From NCBI RefSeq assembly GCF_963676685.1, contig NC_092356.1:47827601-47891600 (forward strand): a DNA stretch of 64,000 nucleotides, in the 5' to 3' direction. This document shows, one piece after another, positions 53,921 through 64,000 of this stretch. Position numbers and translations under genes: made by a program. Every line of letters begins with the position of its first letter. The stretch's first letter is position 1. A model generated the notes under the pieces. It was not told the DNA's origin, ran no database searches, and worked only from the letters and a program-made list of their open reading frames with translations. Source of the stretch: Mytilus edulis (Eukaryota; Mollusca; Bivalvia; Mytilida; Mytilidae).

Positions 53921-54839
53921 GTGGAAACAAATGCAGCAGATTTAAACTTTCACCTTTATCTAAAATAATAGGTTAGCATCACAACATAGAAAGACGCACT
54001 ATAAAATATCAAATGAAATGGCTTAACTTAACCAAAAGACATATTAACACAAGTGAACATACACTTATAGATAATTGCTGGAGGTGTGATGAGCTGTTAA
54101 TTTCCTTGATATTAATAATGTACGTTTCGACAGGTTGTATGAATTCATTTAGGCACCAATTGCGCCTCTTTAATATCAGACTTGTTCTTGTACTGCTTTG
54201 CATTACAGTTTAACTTCAGTAAAGACCCGTCTAAATTGCATTTAATTCATCAATTCTAAAACACTTACCGTTATCTTGATGATATTTTTTCTTTAAATAA
54301 TCAAGAATTTTCTGTCTATACTGCCTAAATTTATCCAAAGGAACTTTCTTTAAATAAATAAAAAAATAAATGGCCATTAGTGTTCTTTCCTATATTCGGT
54401 ATTTCAGTTTTACACAGGAAACTGTACGCTAAATTTTACGACAAAAAGGATGATTTTTCGTTCCCTATTGTGAATTTTCCTATTTAAGACGGTGAACTTT
54501 TGAAATTCAATGAACGTGTTCTATGTTTTACTGGTTAATTATAAATTCGGATTTCGTAACAACAAATTACTTTAAACATTCGCTAAATTCTTCCATAGAT
54601 ATAAAGATTTGGTTTTGAAGTTTGGTTTATCTGCAGAAAACCGATTTCAAACGGGATAGCACATTTTTATTTTTACCGAGATGTTGTTTGCAGAGTCCAG
54701 AAATTAAAAATATATTCTAAAAGTTTACCAATTCAACAATGAATTAACATCTTTGAACATTCTTTTTATTGTCATTAATACTGATTTTGTTATCATTAAA
54801 TCATAATAAAACTAAATATTATTGATATATACATATGCA

Positions 54840-56060
54840 CATTCATGGTTCTACTACCTGTATCTTGGCATTGCACAAGGTCGTGTTTTTCTCTGACTGT
54901 ATATGACGTCTTTACACTAAATCTATTGGATGTTGTATGTGTACTGATTGATAATTCAGTCTCAGATGCATTATTTTTTTATAAGTGTTTATTTACTGCG
55001 TTGAGGCCTGGACTGAGTCGGGTGTGTCTATTCTGTGTTGGTGTTTGCATTATGTATTCGTGTTTGTTTTCTGTAATGATTTAATACTTCAGTTTCATTA
55101 TGTATACATGTATCTGTTATATTCATTTGATAAAATTTACTGTTTGCAATAGCATTAATTGTTCTTAATAAAAAGGATGTTCTTATCCCAAGCATAAAAA
55201 CATAGCCGTATTTGACACAACCTTGTTCAACTTTTGATCTTCAGTGCTGTACAACTTTGTGCTTTTTTTTCACTTTCGATCTTTTATATCTGGGCGTCAC
55301 TGGTGAGTCTTATGTGGACGAGGCGCGTTTTTTGCGTATTGAATTTTAAACCTGATATTTTTTTGTTATCCATTAATCATGTGTTTCTTTGTCTAATACG
55401 TTCTCCTATTTATTTGTATTGTAGTCCTGTAATATTATGTTGTCATTTCAATGTTATATTTAACATAGCCATTAAAGTGCGCGGTTTGGCATGCCACAAA
55501 ACCAGGTTCAACCCACCATTTTTTCCTTTAAAAATGTCCTGTACCAAGTCAGGAATATGGCCATTGTTATATTATTGTTCGTTTCTGTGTGTGTTACCGT
55601 TGCGTCGTTTGTTTTCTCTTATTTTTGTGTGTAATTTCACATTGCGATAAGACGTGTCATGGTACTTGTCTATCCAAAATTCATGTATTTGGTTTGGATG
55701 TTATATTTGTTATTCTCGTGGGATTTTGTCTGATGCTTGGTCCGTTTCTGTATGTGTTACATTTTAGTGTTGTGTCGTTGTTCTCATATATTTAATGCGT
55801 TTCCCTCGGTTTTAGTTTGTTACCCCGATTTTGTTTTTTGTCCATGGATTTATGAGTTTTGAACAGCGGTATACTACTGTTGCCTTTATTTATTTACTGT
55901 CAACAACTTCGAGAACTCTCGGATATGAACTTAGTGTCTTGTTAGTGTGGGATTTATTAAAAGTACCCGTCAACGTCTTTTTGTTTTTGTTAGATGCATT
56001 TCTATTCGTATCCATCCGATGAGTTGATCCCTTTTCAACTGATTTTCGGGGAGCTGATAA
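54840..56060 (+). mobile_element. Composite of dispersed repeat fragments
   Basis: 54884-55050 (GTGTTTTTCTCTGACTGTAT, TCTATTGGATGTTGTATGTG) matches 2520-2640. 55480-55580 (AAAACCAGGTTCAACCCACC) matches the 41171 family. 55575-55890 (GTTCGTTTCTGTGTGTGTTA, twice) matches the 36381 insert. 55900-56045 (CGAGAACTCTCGGATATGAA, CATCCGATGAGTTGATCCC) matches 2665-2790. The order suggests one long parent element with internal rearrangement. The 138-residue frame in it is incidental. Confidence 0.6.
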
Positions 56061-56507
56061 ATTCAGACAGAAGGATTTTAGAAATGAATATTCTTGCCTA
56101 TTGAGAACTGAAAATACTAACCTTCTCCAAACCATGAAAATGAATTCTTTTTCTAAAACGGCAAAATGCAGGATGAATGTGTTCAAAGGGAATTTTTTCA
56201 TCACGAAAAATACGCGAGACTTGCGAAAGGGGAACATAAACATTACGTCCGGGGGAAAATCCTCCTTTCTCAGATTGACAGAGGACTTTAATTCAGCTTT
56301 GCAATTTTCCATATATTGATATCGAAGTGGCCGCCAAAAGAAAGACGTTACGCTCGATGTTGGTGACGTTTTCTGCGATACTGAACGGGTTTACTATATT
56401 TGGCGTTAGTGTCAAATCTAATTGGTTTACATTGGTATTTGCTTCTTCTCAGCTAGACGATTGATTTAACGGAGAAAGAGCAAAGAATTTCCCTGCACGT
56501 CTCAGTT

Positions 56508-56643
56508 ACGCAGACTAGCCTTTCGTTTGCATGTAGCAATTTTCACATTTGTGAGGAAAACCAAATTGCGCGGATACGCAGACTAGCCTTTCGTTTGCAC
56601 ATCAATTTTTACATTGTGTAGAAAACCAAATTGCGCGGAACTC
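56508..56643 (+). repeat. 68-bp tandem duplication
   Basis: TACGCAGACTAGCCTTTCGT begins at 56508 and 56576, and both units end AAAACCAAATTGCGCGGA. Two copies only, slightly diverged. Confidence 0.85.
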
Positions 56644-57544
56644 GTTAAATGTAGATAACATTCCATAAAAAGCCATTGCAACTGCTCCCATTAAATATAT
56701 GTTATAAAATTAAAATAAAAAGTTGGATTGTTTACTGTCTTTATTTTAGCTGTTATTTATATGTCCACTTAGATACGTTGTTATTTTAAGTTATATCGGT
56801 TTGTTGACGTTTGTCCGGTTGATCGGGCTTTATACTTACTTATCTGAACTTTGCCTTTGAATTGACTTTATAAACATTTGTAATATTAATTCACCTACCG
56901 TATACCAATGTTTGTGAGGTTAGTGTGTTAGTGTGTTAATGTGATTAATGATAAACTATGTGAAGAAGTACATGTTAACCGGAATATTTGGTTTGTGTTT
57001 AATGTCCAGAATTCATAATATTTACCTTAACTTAACTTCTGAATAGCTCAACTCGTCTCAGTACAAATGGAATACCAAAATATATTATCTAAAAGAAATA
57101 TGGCATATGAACTTGGCACTTAAAGTTGTATGAAACGAGTTTCTTGTTATCCAGATGTTTAGGAAATCATTTAAACAATGCATGCATATATACTAAAACT
57201 AAGTCCTGTATGCTCGTTTTTCTTCTCAATTTTTACGAATCTAAAACGTATTATCGACAGATAATATTTCATTCAGAGATTGTTCATCGCAAGCTTATTA
57301 ACTGTCGAGTTTGTTACCGAAGTTACCGGATCTGGATATTAATGAAAAAATCAACACAGAGTTGATGACACGTAAAAAATAAGTGAATCGATAGAGCGCA
57401 CGAGTTTTCTTTTGTTTAAAACTCGCTAAAATAAATCTCAGCAATGTGGTTATTTCACATGATAATGGTAGTGGATATGTGCTCAACGTCCAGCGGCAAT
57501 TATTACATGCATATCAGGATTTGATATGCATATGAATGTTTTTT

Positions 57545-57775
57545 TATTTTTATTTGGCGGTCACCCTGATGCAGATTATAAGCAGTCATGGGAAACATTA
57601 TCATGACTGCCGTCTTTCCCCTTACTCTTTGTTGCGTGCCTAGTAAGGCTAGTGGTAAAGTAAGAAATGAAGATTATCAAGAATTCGATTTAACCCAACT
57701 GAAGATCGAACCTAAAACCTCCTGCACTCTCGAGGCGAGCACTCAACCACGAGACCATCGTATGTACGTATATCT
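57545..57775 (-). mobile_element. Possible tRNA-derived SINE
   Basis: On the minus strand TGGTCTCGTGGTTGAGTGCT contains an A-box-like TGGTTGAGTGCT (57749-57738), and GGTTCGATCTT (57713-57703) resembles a B box, with a further non-tRNA body. The A-to-B distance is shorter than in a real tRNA. The plus-strand 66-residue frame is incidental. Confidence 0.4.
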
Positions 57776-57857
57776 TAAGTGTAAATAAAAGTATTTAATT
57801 CAGAAGATAACCTCATTAACCAAAGCTTATCTTCATTTTAGGATCCGCAAAGTATGT

Positions 57858-57968
57858 CTGATATATATATATGGTATACAACATATAAGGTAAAAGTACA
57901 TACATGTCAAACAAATAGTATCCATAGCTCTATGAAAGGTTTACACACACACATATATATATATAGGG
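57858..57968. repeat. AT and AC microsatellites
   Basis: (AT)n runs at about 57860-57873 and 57952-57964 flank a short (AC)n run at about 57942-57952. Confidence 0.8.
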
Positions 57969-58169
57969 AAATATAGTTGTGTTTATATGTATTTCAATCT
58001 TTATTTTGTTTTAACTACATTGTACATTGTTTTCATCGTTTTCTCGTTTGAACTGTTTCCCATTTTGTCATACCAGAGCTGTTTACAGCTGCCTTTACAG
58101 TATTGGTGTTGCTCATTTGTAAGGCTATAAGGTTATGTCTTAAATAGTTGTTATGGTCAATGCGAGAGA

Positions 58170-58360
58170 AGAAAGATACAAAATAGGAATTCAAAGTCGA
58201 AAATAAACTGACAAGGTTATGGCTAAAAATAATGAAAAAGACCAACAGACAACATTATACAAAACACAGCATAGAATACTTAGGACTGAGCAACACGAAT
58301 CCCACAAAGATATAAAGGGTTATCTCAGGTGCTTCGGGTGGGGGGGTCAGTGGAACCTGA
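58170..58360 (-). mobile_element. Inverted GGTGGGGTTCGTGTTG-family repeat
   Basis: GAAAATAAACTGACAAGGTT, then TTAGGACTGAGCAACACGAA and CAGGTGCTTCGGGTGGG, is the reverse complement of the 46400-46600 copy. It is truncated. Confidence 0.6.
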
Positions 58361-58889
58361 TCCATTTACCATTTGAACCATAAACCGACTTATATCTGAG
58401 AATATGATGTTATTACTAGCAATTGGGGTAGACATGATCTATATTTTAAATATATAATTTTGACTTCGGTGTGTTCAAACACTCTTAGACGATTTCTGAG
58501 ACCTTAGAATATCTTTCTACACCAAAACCTTGCAAACTTTCAAAATACATTTGTACCTATGGTCTGGTCGAAAATATGTCCACCGAATTTGTAAAATCTC
58601 TTCTCCGAGTTTTGTTTGAATTATAGTATGATAAATTGATCAAGTTACAAAAGATCGATAATTTAATTAGATTGAATAATCGTCTTTCTCGATTCTTTTT
58701 GAACAGTATTGTATTTAAAAAAAAAAGCATGAAAACATTTACTTTTTTATGATTTGTGATACCTGTAGAGAAAAATTTGAGTCACATTTTTCAGAATTTA
58801 TTGTACTTCTTCATATACCGATGGTAGAAGTTTATTAGTATACAGAGGTTAGTAGGTTACTTGGTACTAAAACTATGTACTTTGGTTGA

Positions 58890-59210
58890 GCAATCTAACA
58901 TGTTTAGCCCCGCCACATTGTGTATGTTTTTGCCTGTCCCAAGTCAGGAGCCTGTAAATCAGTGGTTGTCGTTTGTTTATGTGTTACATATTTGTTTTTC
59001 GTTAATTTTTTTTATATAAATAAGGCTGTTAGTTGTCTCGTTGAATTGTTTTACATTGTAATTTCGGGACATTTTATAGCTGACTATGCGGTATGGGCTT
59101 TACTCATTGTTGAAGGCCGTACGGTGACCTATAGTTGTTAATTTCTGTGTCATTTTGGTCTCTTGTGGAGAGTTGTCTCATTGGCAATCATACCACATCT
59201 TCTTTTTTAT
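58890..59210 (-). mobile_element. Dispersed repeat (GTACGGTGACC family)
   Basis: This is a near match over its whole length to 2855-3175, including GTTTATGTGTTACATATTTG, GACTATGCGGTATG and the end CATACCACATCTTCTTTTTT. The high similarity of two copies 56 kb apart implies recent activity of the family. Confidence 0.75.
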
Positions 59211-60229
59211 ATATGAGGATGATTGTATTCAGCTGAACAAGTCAGTGTAGTTGATACTAAATAGGAGCACAGATTTAACAGTCACTGTGGTATGGATATA
59301 CCATACGCAAGTGCTTTTTGTATATTATAGCCATGAAAAGGAATATATATATACATTATGGAAAACTTAAACCAACGCCACTAGTAATAAACGGTATTCT
59401 ATCTATTGCTACGTTTCAAAATTTTAACATGGTGGCCCTGCTACTGTTTCTATAAACTTTTCTAGCTCATTATATTGGGTAGTCGTTTAAGTTTGGACCC
59501 GAATATGAAACTTGGAATTATTTATTCTATTTTGTTATAACCTGCTCGTTGGTCAGGTTGTATACCATGACATATTCCCTATTTCCATTCTCAGTTTTAT
59601 TTGATTTTTTCACCAACACAGTTAGTTCCACTCGAAAAAGCAATTAACTATCACCTTGAATCAAATATGAAAGAATATGGTGTTAATTAAAACACAAACC
59701 GTCTTTCTGTGTTCTTTCATTATGATACAATGGGATTCCTTCCAAAATATTTTTACTTTTTTTTTCAAATTACTAATTAAGCCAATTTCTAGCTTTATAT
59801 TTATTGGCAATTTTGGCATTTTTTTTTTATCATGTCTTGATAATGTCGAACAAGAACATTTGTATATAAAAGCACCTGTTATGTGTCCGCGTAATGACTT
59901 CCAGATAAAAATGTGAAACTAGGTTTCTAGACCAAGTATTGAAGACAAAAAACTATACTGTACCGTCTAGACTGACCAACTTGTTAAGTCCAGTTATGCA
60001 CCAGTTTTGTGCATGTTCATATTTGCATATTTTTGAATGAATGTGCACGAGACCAAACAAAAATGAATAAGAGGAAAATTGCATAGCAAGAAAGAACTGA
60101 TGAAAGGACTTTGGCTATTGAACTTATACATAATATAAAACAAATCAAACGAAAAAACTGACGGCCTGCTTTATGTACAAAATAATGAAGGAAACAAAAA
60201 TATGATATATAGCCTGAATGATGTTGAAT

Positions 60230-60390
60230 TACATGCTCCTGACTTGGGACTGCCCTCCCTCTAACATGAAACAGTGGTACACCAGCAAAACACAATAAAC
60301 ACACAAACAAAAACAAATATAATAAACAGCAACAAACACCAACTAATTCTCAACTACAGGCTCCTGACTTGGGACAGGCACGTGTAGAAT
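60230..60390 (+). mobile_element. Dispersed repeat fragment (GGCTCCTGACTTGGGACAGG)
   Basis: GCTCCTGACTTGGGACTGCC and, 130 bases on, GGCTCCTGACTTGGGACAGG are inverted forms of the phrase in the 2.9 kb and 58.9 kb copies. Between them lies AAACAGTGGTACACCAGCAA. Confidence 0.55.
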
Positions 60391-61334
60391 GCTTATTTTG
60401 AAAGGGATATGACTAAGTATCATTGTACTAATGGCAGCCACAAGGTTAAACTAAGAAAGCTGACAAAACCAGTGAGCTTTGAATTTTGAGGGACCTTAAT
60501 ACAAAAAATATTTTCCCCATCAAATCACACAGATTCTTCAAATTGCAGGTCATAATTCACGACCTAGCAATGTTGGTGAGACAATTTTAATATTGAAGTG
60601 CCAAATGTATATGTTATTTTGCATCGAAAGACATGTGGTACAAAAATTTTTTTTTTGTGTATCTAGCTGCTAAGCATTTAATTTTCCCCCAAAGGATTGC
60701 TTAAATTTTCCAATTGAATCCATGTATTTTATTTTGCGATTGATTGTTGATTTCCTAATATCCAGTGGCAAATATTTCATGCATGTGCAAGACGATGTGT
60801 TTTATTTGATGATATCAAAGCATAATATATACGTTATTGGTTATTATAGATAAAAAAACGACATAAAATTATTAGAAAACATGAAGCTGTGACAATGTGA
60901 AAGTTAAGACAAAACATTAAGATATTTGAAAATAGTTCAAAATATCAATGATTTAAAACAAATTATGGGAACATTTTCAAAATATCTTACTTAACGTTTT
61001 TAATTGTTCGATAAACGAAGTACTCTTTTACCCCCAGGAATAGATTACATATGCTGTATGCAAACCCTTTGGAATGTTGTGTCCTCGATGCACTTTCAGT
61101 TTGCACTTTATTTGGCCTTTAAACGTTTTTTGATTTGAGCAGAACTGGCGAGTTGATGATGAACCGCATGTTTAGAGTACAAATGTATAAGCATTGTATC
61201 TTTGGTGATTTTTTGTTGTTGTCATCCTGTAGATTCCTGTAAAAAATTGATACTGAACATTGAGTAAACATCACTCATACAATCCATCTTTTAAGTTTTT
61301 AGTACTAGTAATCTTGATTTGTATCTTATAAAAA

Positions 61335-61475
61335 AAGAAGATGTGGTAGGATTGCAAATGAGACAACTCTAAACAAGAGACCAAAATGACACACAAATTA
61401 ACAACTACAGGTCACCGTACGGCCTTCAAGTCAACAATGAGCAGAGTCCATACCGCATATTCAGCTTTATGATAT
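61335..61475 (+). mobile_element. Dispersed repeat (GAAGATGTGG family) end
   Basis: AAGAAGATGTGGTAGGATTG, AAACAAGAGACCAAAATGAC, TACAGGTCACCGTACGGCCT and GAGTCCATACCGCATATTCA form the reverse complement of the right end of the 2.9 kb and 58.9 kb copies. Confidence 0.75.
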
Positions 61476-64000
61476 TAAACATCGGCAAACTACTATCGCT
61501 TTAATTTATGGCAATGAAAAGAAAATATAGATCCTCTCCTCTTTATGAAAAGGATGAGTGATGACTTCTGCAAACATTTCCATCCACAATGAACGTCCAT
61601 ATGGCCGGCGAAAATGGGAAACTGTAGGTTAACCGTGCCGTTTTTCTTTTGTACTATAAGTCATTGGGTTTATGAAGTGCTGAATTTGTTATCGTATATT
61701 TATATATAGATGCTTGGTCTAAGACAAAGTTTGCACCACTATTTGGTACAGTAGTTCAAATCTAAATATTAATGAGAAATTCTCAAAATGAAGCAACTAT
61801 AATGAGTAATTTTGTAGGCTATTGTTTCTTCAATATTTGTGAGATATTTGATTGCCAAAAGCCCATATTTAAGTAAAAACTTAAAAATATTGACACTTAT
61901 TTCATGTGACCATCTGAAAAATATGTTATTTGATTGATGTAATTTTTATTTGAGGGTCAGAAATAAATGACACACTAATAGCCCCACTCTTAAAATATTT
62001 ATGAAAATCTTAATCGTTTTTTCCTTTTTTATAACTTTATGAATTGCTTTTATCATAAAAGATGGATGGATGTTGTGAACCTATGAAGAGTTTTTTACAC
62101 AATAGCTAGAGAATAGGAAAAATGACCAAACAGATATAAAAAAAAAATGAAGACCTCCCCCCTTTTTAAATCAATTTCTTTCACGTGGCTTTAATTTCAT
62201 ATAATTTCAACCAGTGATTAAGAATTTTGGATGAGTGAAAAATAATTAAAATGTAAATGCTTATTTGTGTTTTGATTAGTTATGTAAAAGCGTTATTGGA
62301 GTGACCAAGCCAACAAATTGTCAAACTTAACGGACCAACCTACCTGTAGGCTAAATCATGAATTTTCGTTTAGAGAAATGTTTAAACTGTTTTTTGCACT
62401 AGTGGTACATGCAAAAATAGCTGCGGATTTTTTTTAATTTGAGGTCATTGTTCAGTAGTTGGGTTTTTGCATTAGTGTTGATATATTTCACAGTTTGTTA
62501 TAAGCAGTTGAAAATAATATCTGAACTGTAAAAAGCGAAAAATTATCCCTCAAAGAAAGATTAAATAGAAGAAGTTCATTTGCGACTCAATTAATATCTT
62601 AAAATAAACACCTTATTTCTTGTTCTGTACTAACCAAAACAATGGAATTGGAAACACATTTTTTTAAATCATGTGGCAATTTGCATGTATTATTTTATAT
62701 GCCTTCAAATCAAATTCATCATTCATGTTTTATTGGAGATATAGTCATGATCTGGTCCTAACAATTCTAACTAACCAGAATCTCAATAAACCGAATAACT
62801 GGTGAAATATCCTACAATTTGACCAGAATAGCCTTGGAACCACGTGACTTAAATATGGTATCTTATAAATGACACTGTAACCTCACATTGCTACGCAGTC
62901 TTTCGGTAATACGAGATAGGCGACACATAAGGTAGGTTGACAATAAATGTTTGGCCGCCTTCAGCATACAACTGTATTAGTATGGACAACTTGAAGTTTC
63001 AAGTATATTTGTGTCTTGACTTGAAAAACAGTTGCATGATTTTCTAAAGGCAATATAATTGTTGCGTTCCTCAGAAAAAAAGGCATCACAAGATCAACCA
63101 CTGCCTAGTCATGCAGATTAAATGGTTAAAAAAAAATCACGGATGAAAACATTAGATTTCTTTTTAGTCTTATTCCATTTTGACATTCTTTTGGGTTTTT
63201 GGGTGTGTTTTTTTAGTGAGAAAAAATAGTGCAGTTCAGTAAGTTAACAAAACTTTCCGTGAAATTTTGGTCTCTTCTTTTTTATATTGTGTAGATAGAA
63301 ATCCAATTTACATAGTATCACACTATAGAATGATTGAAATACATTAAAGGAAAAGGAAAATTGTTCAAATTAATTATAGCGAACATTTAAACCAATGCAG
63401 TTTTAGTATTTGACAAATAATGCACTGCGATTTAGCCCTCAATTATTGAGGTCCAGCAACTTACTTCTTGTGTATTAATAAATTATTCCAGTTATAACAT
63501 AACTATAAAAAAATATTTTAAGACGTCAAATTTTCTGGCTTTCATCTAATTATGCTATTTTGACGTTAAAATGGCAACTATGGCTGATGGCATCTGTTAA
63601 AAGGAGCCTCCTCAAGGGATGTTTGATTATGTGATTACGGGCGCAGGACATTTTAGCGAAAATAACTACCAGGGGACATTTGAGCGCTGAAATTAAAGCC
63701 CATTTTAGCGCCAAATTAATCCGTTCACATGTATTTTCGATAGCCCATTTTAGCGAAAACTTACCTGGTTGAATAATATTTGCTAAGACTTGGGCAGAAC
63801 ATCAGTGCAATTCAAAGCGAACTAATAATGGATCTGAGTAGTTCCATACCCATAATAATGAGCAATGTTATAGTTGTCACCCAGCTTTTTACTTTTTTAT
63901 ATACTTATATCAAATTACAAACAACACCATATATAAAAATACGAAGTATAGATGAATGTGCACCAAAATCTAGACAAGATAAAGAGGAAGAACAGTTCCT

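Larger units (their letters stand above)
53280..64000. other. Gene-free, repeat-rich right end
   Basis: No conserved coding region is seen in this 10.7 kb. Repeats listed separately cover 53645-53920, 54840-56060, 56508-56643, 57545-57775, 58170-58360, 58890-59210, 60230-60390 and 61335-61475. Three CATTTTAGCG boxes about 45-52 bases apart lie at 63649, 63701 and 63746. The sequence is otherwise AT-rich with homopolymers. Confidence 0.55.

Noticed and set aside
55234-55650. 138-residue plus-strand frame rich in hydrophobic residues
   Set aside because: It spans several dispersed repeat fragments; T-rich DNA produces such hydrophobic frames by chance.
55890-56312. 140-residue minus-strand frame
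   Set aside because: Its C-terminal half overlaps a dispersed repeat, and the remainder has no recognisable motif; I cannot support it as a gene.

Overview
The window is AT-rich nuclear DNA of a bivalve mollusc, most likely a marine mussel (Mytilus). The basis is the intron-exon structure, an animal-type Cdc42, a LITAF-domain gene, and a dense carpet of short dispersed repeats of the kind I associate with Mytilus. The species call is inference. Most of the sequence is non-coding; I can support four protein-coding loci and one gene fragment.

Layout. 1-11.4 kb is repeat-rich and holds no coding gene, but a CpG-type cluster at 8.0-8.26 kb could be the Cdc42 promoter. 11.45-19.6 kb holds the complete 191-residue Cdc42 GTPase in four coding exons (+). 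Its second intron carries a tRNA-derived SINE upstream region, a tandem triplication of the tail of exon 2, and a ~3.8 kb repeat element (14.6-18.4 kb) into which a second ~2 kb element is inserted. 24.3-25.7 kb holds a 122-residue LITAF-domain protein in three exons (-), convergent with Cdc42. 25.7-31.3 kb is gene-free, with MITE-like and dispersed elements.

31.3-35.2 kb and 48.5-52.0 kb hold two paralogous genes (both +) for a 683-residue secreted protein that I do not recognise. They are about 89% identical by my manual count. Each has a TATA box, a short non-coding first exon, one 5'UTR intron and a single uninterrupted coding exon ending in a histidine-rich C-terminus. A degenerate C-terminal fragment of a third copy lies at about 52.98-53.22 kb. 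Between the paralogs, 36.2-41.7 kb is a direct segmental duplication; one half carries a 102-bp tandem array expanded to about ten units. A 100-N assembly gap lies at 43,663-43,762. 53.3-64 kb is again repeat-rich and gene-free.

Nothing suggests that Cdc42 (cytoskeletal signalling), LITAF (endosomal membrane protein) and the secreted family act in one pathway; they are ordinary neighbours. The most interesting material is the undescribed secreted gene family with its conserved promoter and first exon, the exon-tail triplication in Cdc42, and the nested and paralog-specific mobile insertions that let events be ordered in time. All exon boundaries were read by eye from splice consensus and protein family knowledge; no transcript evidence was available.
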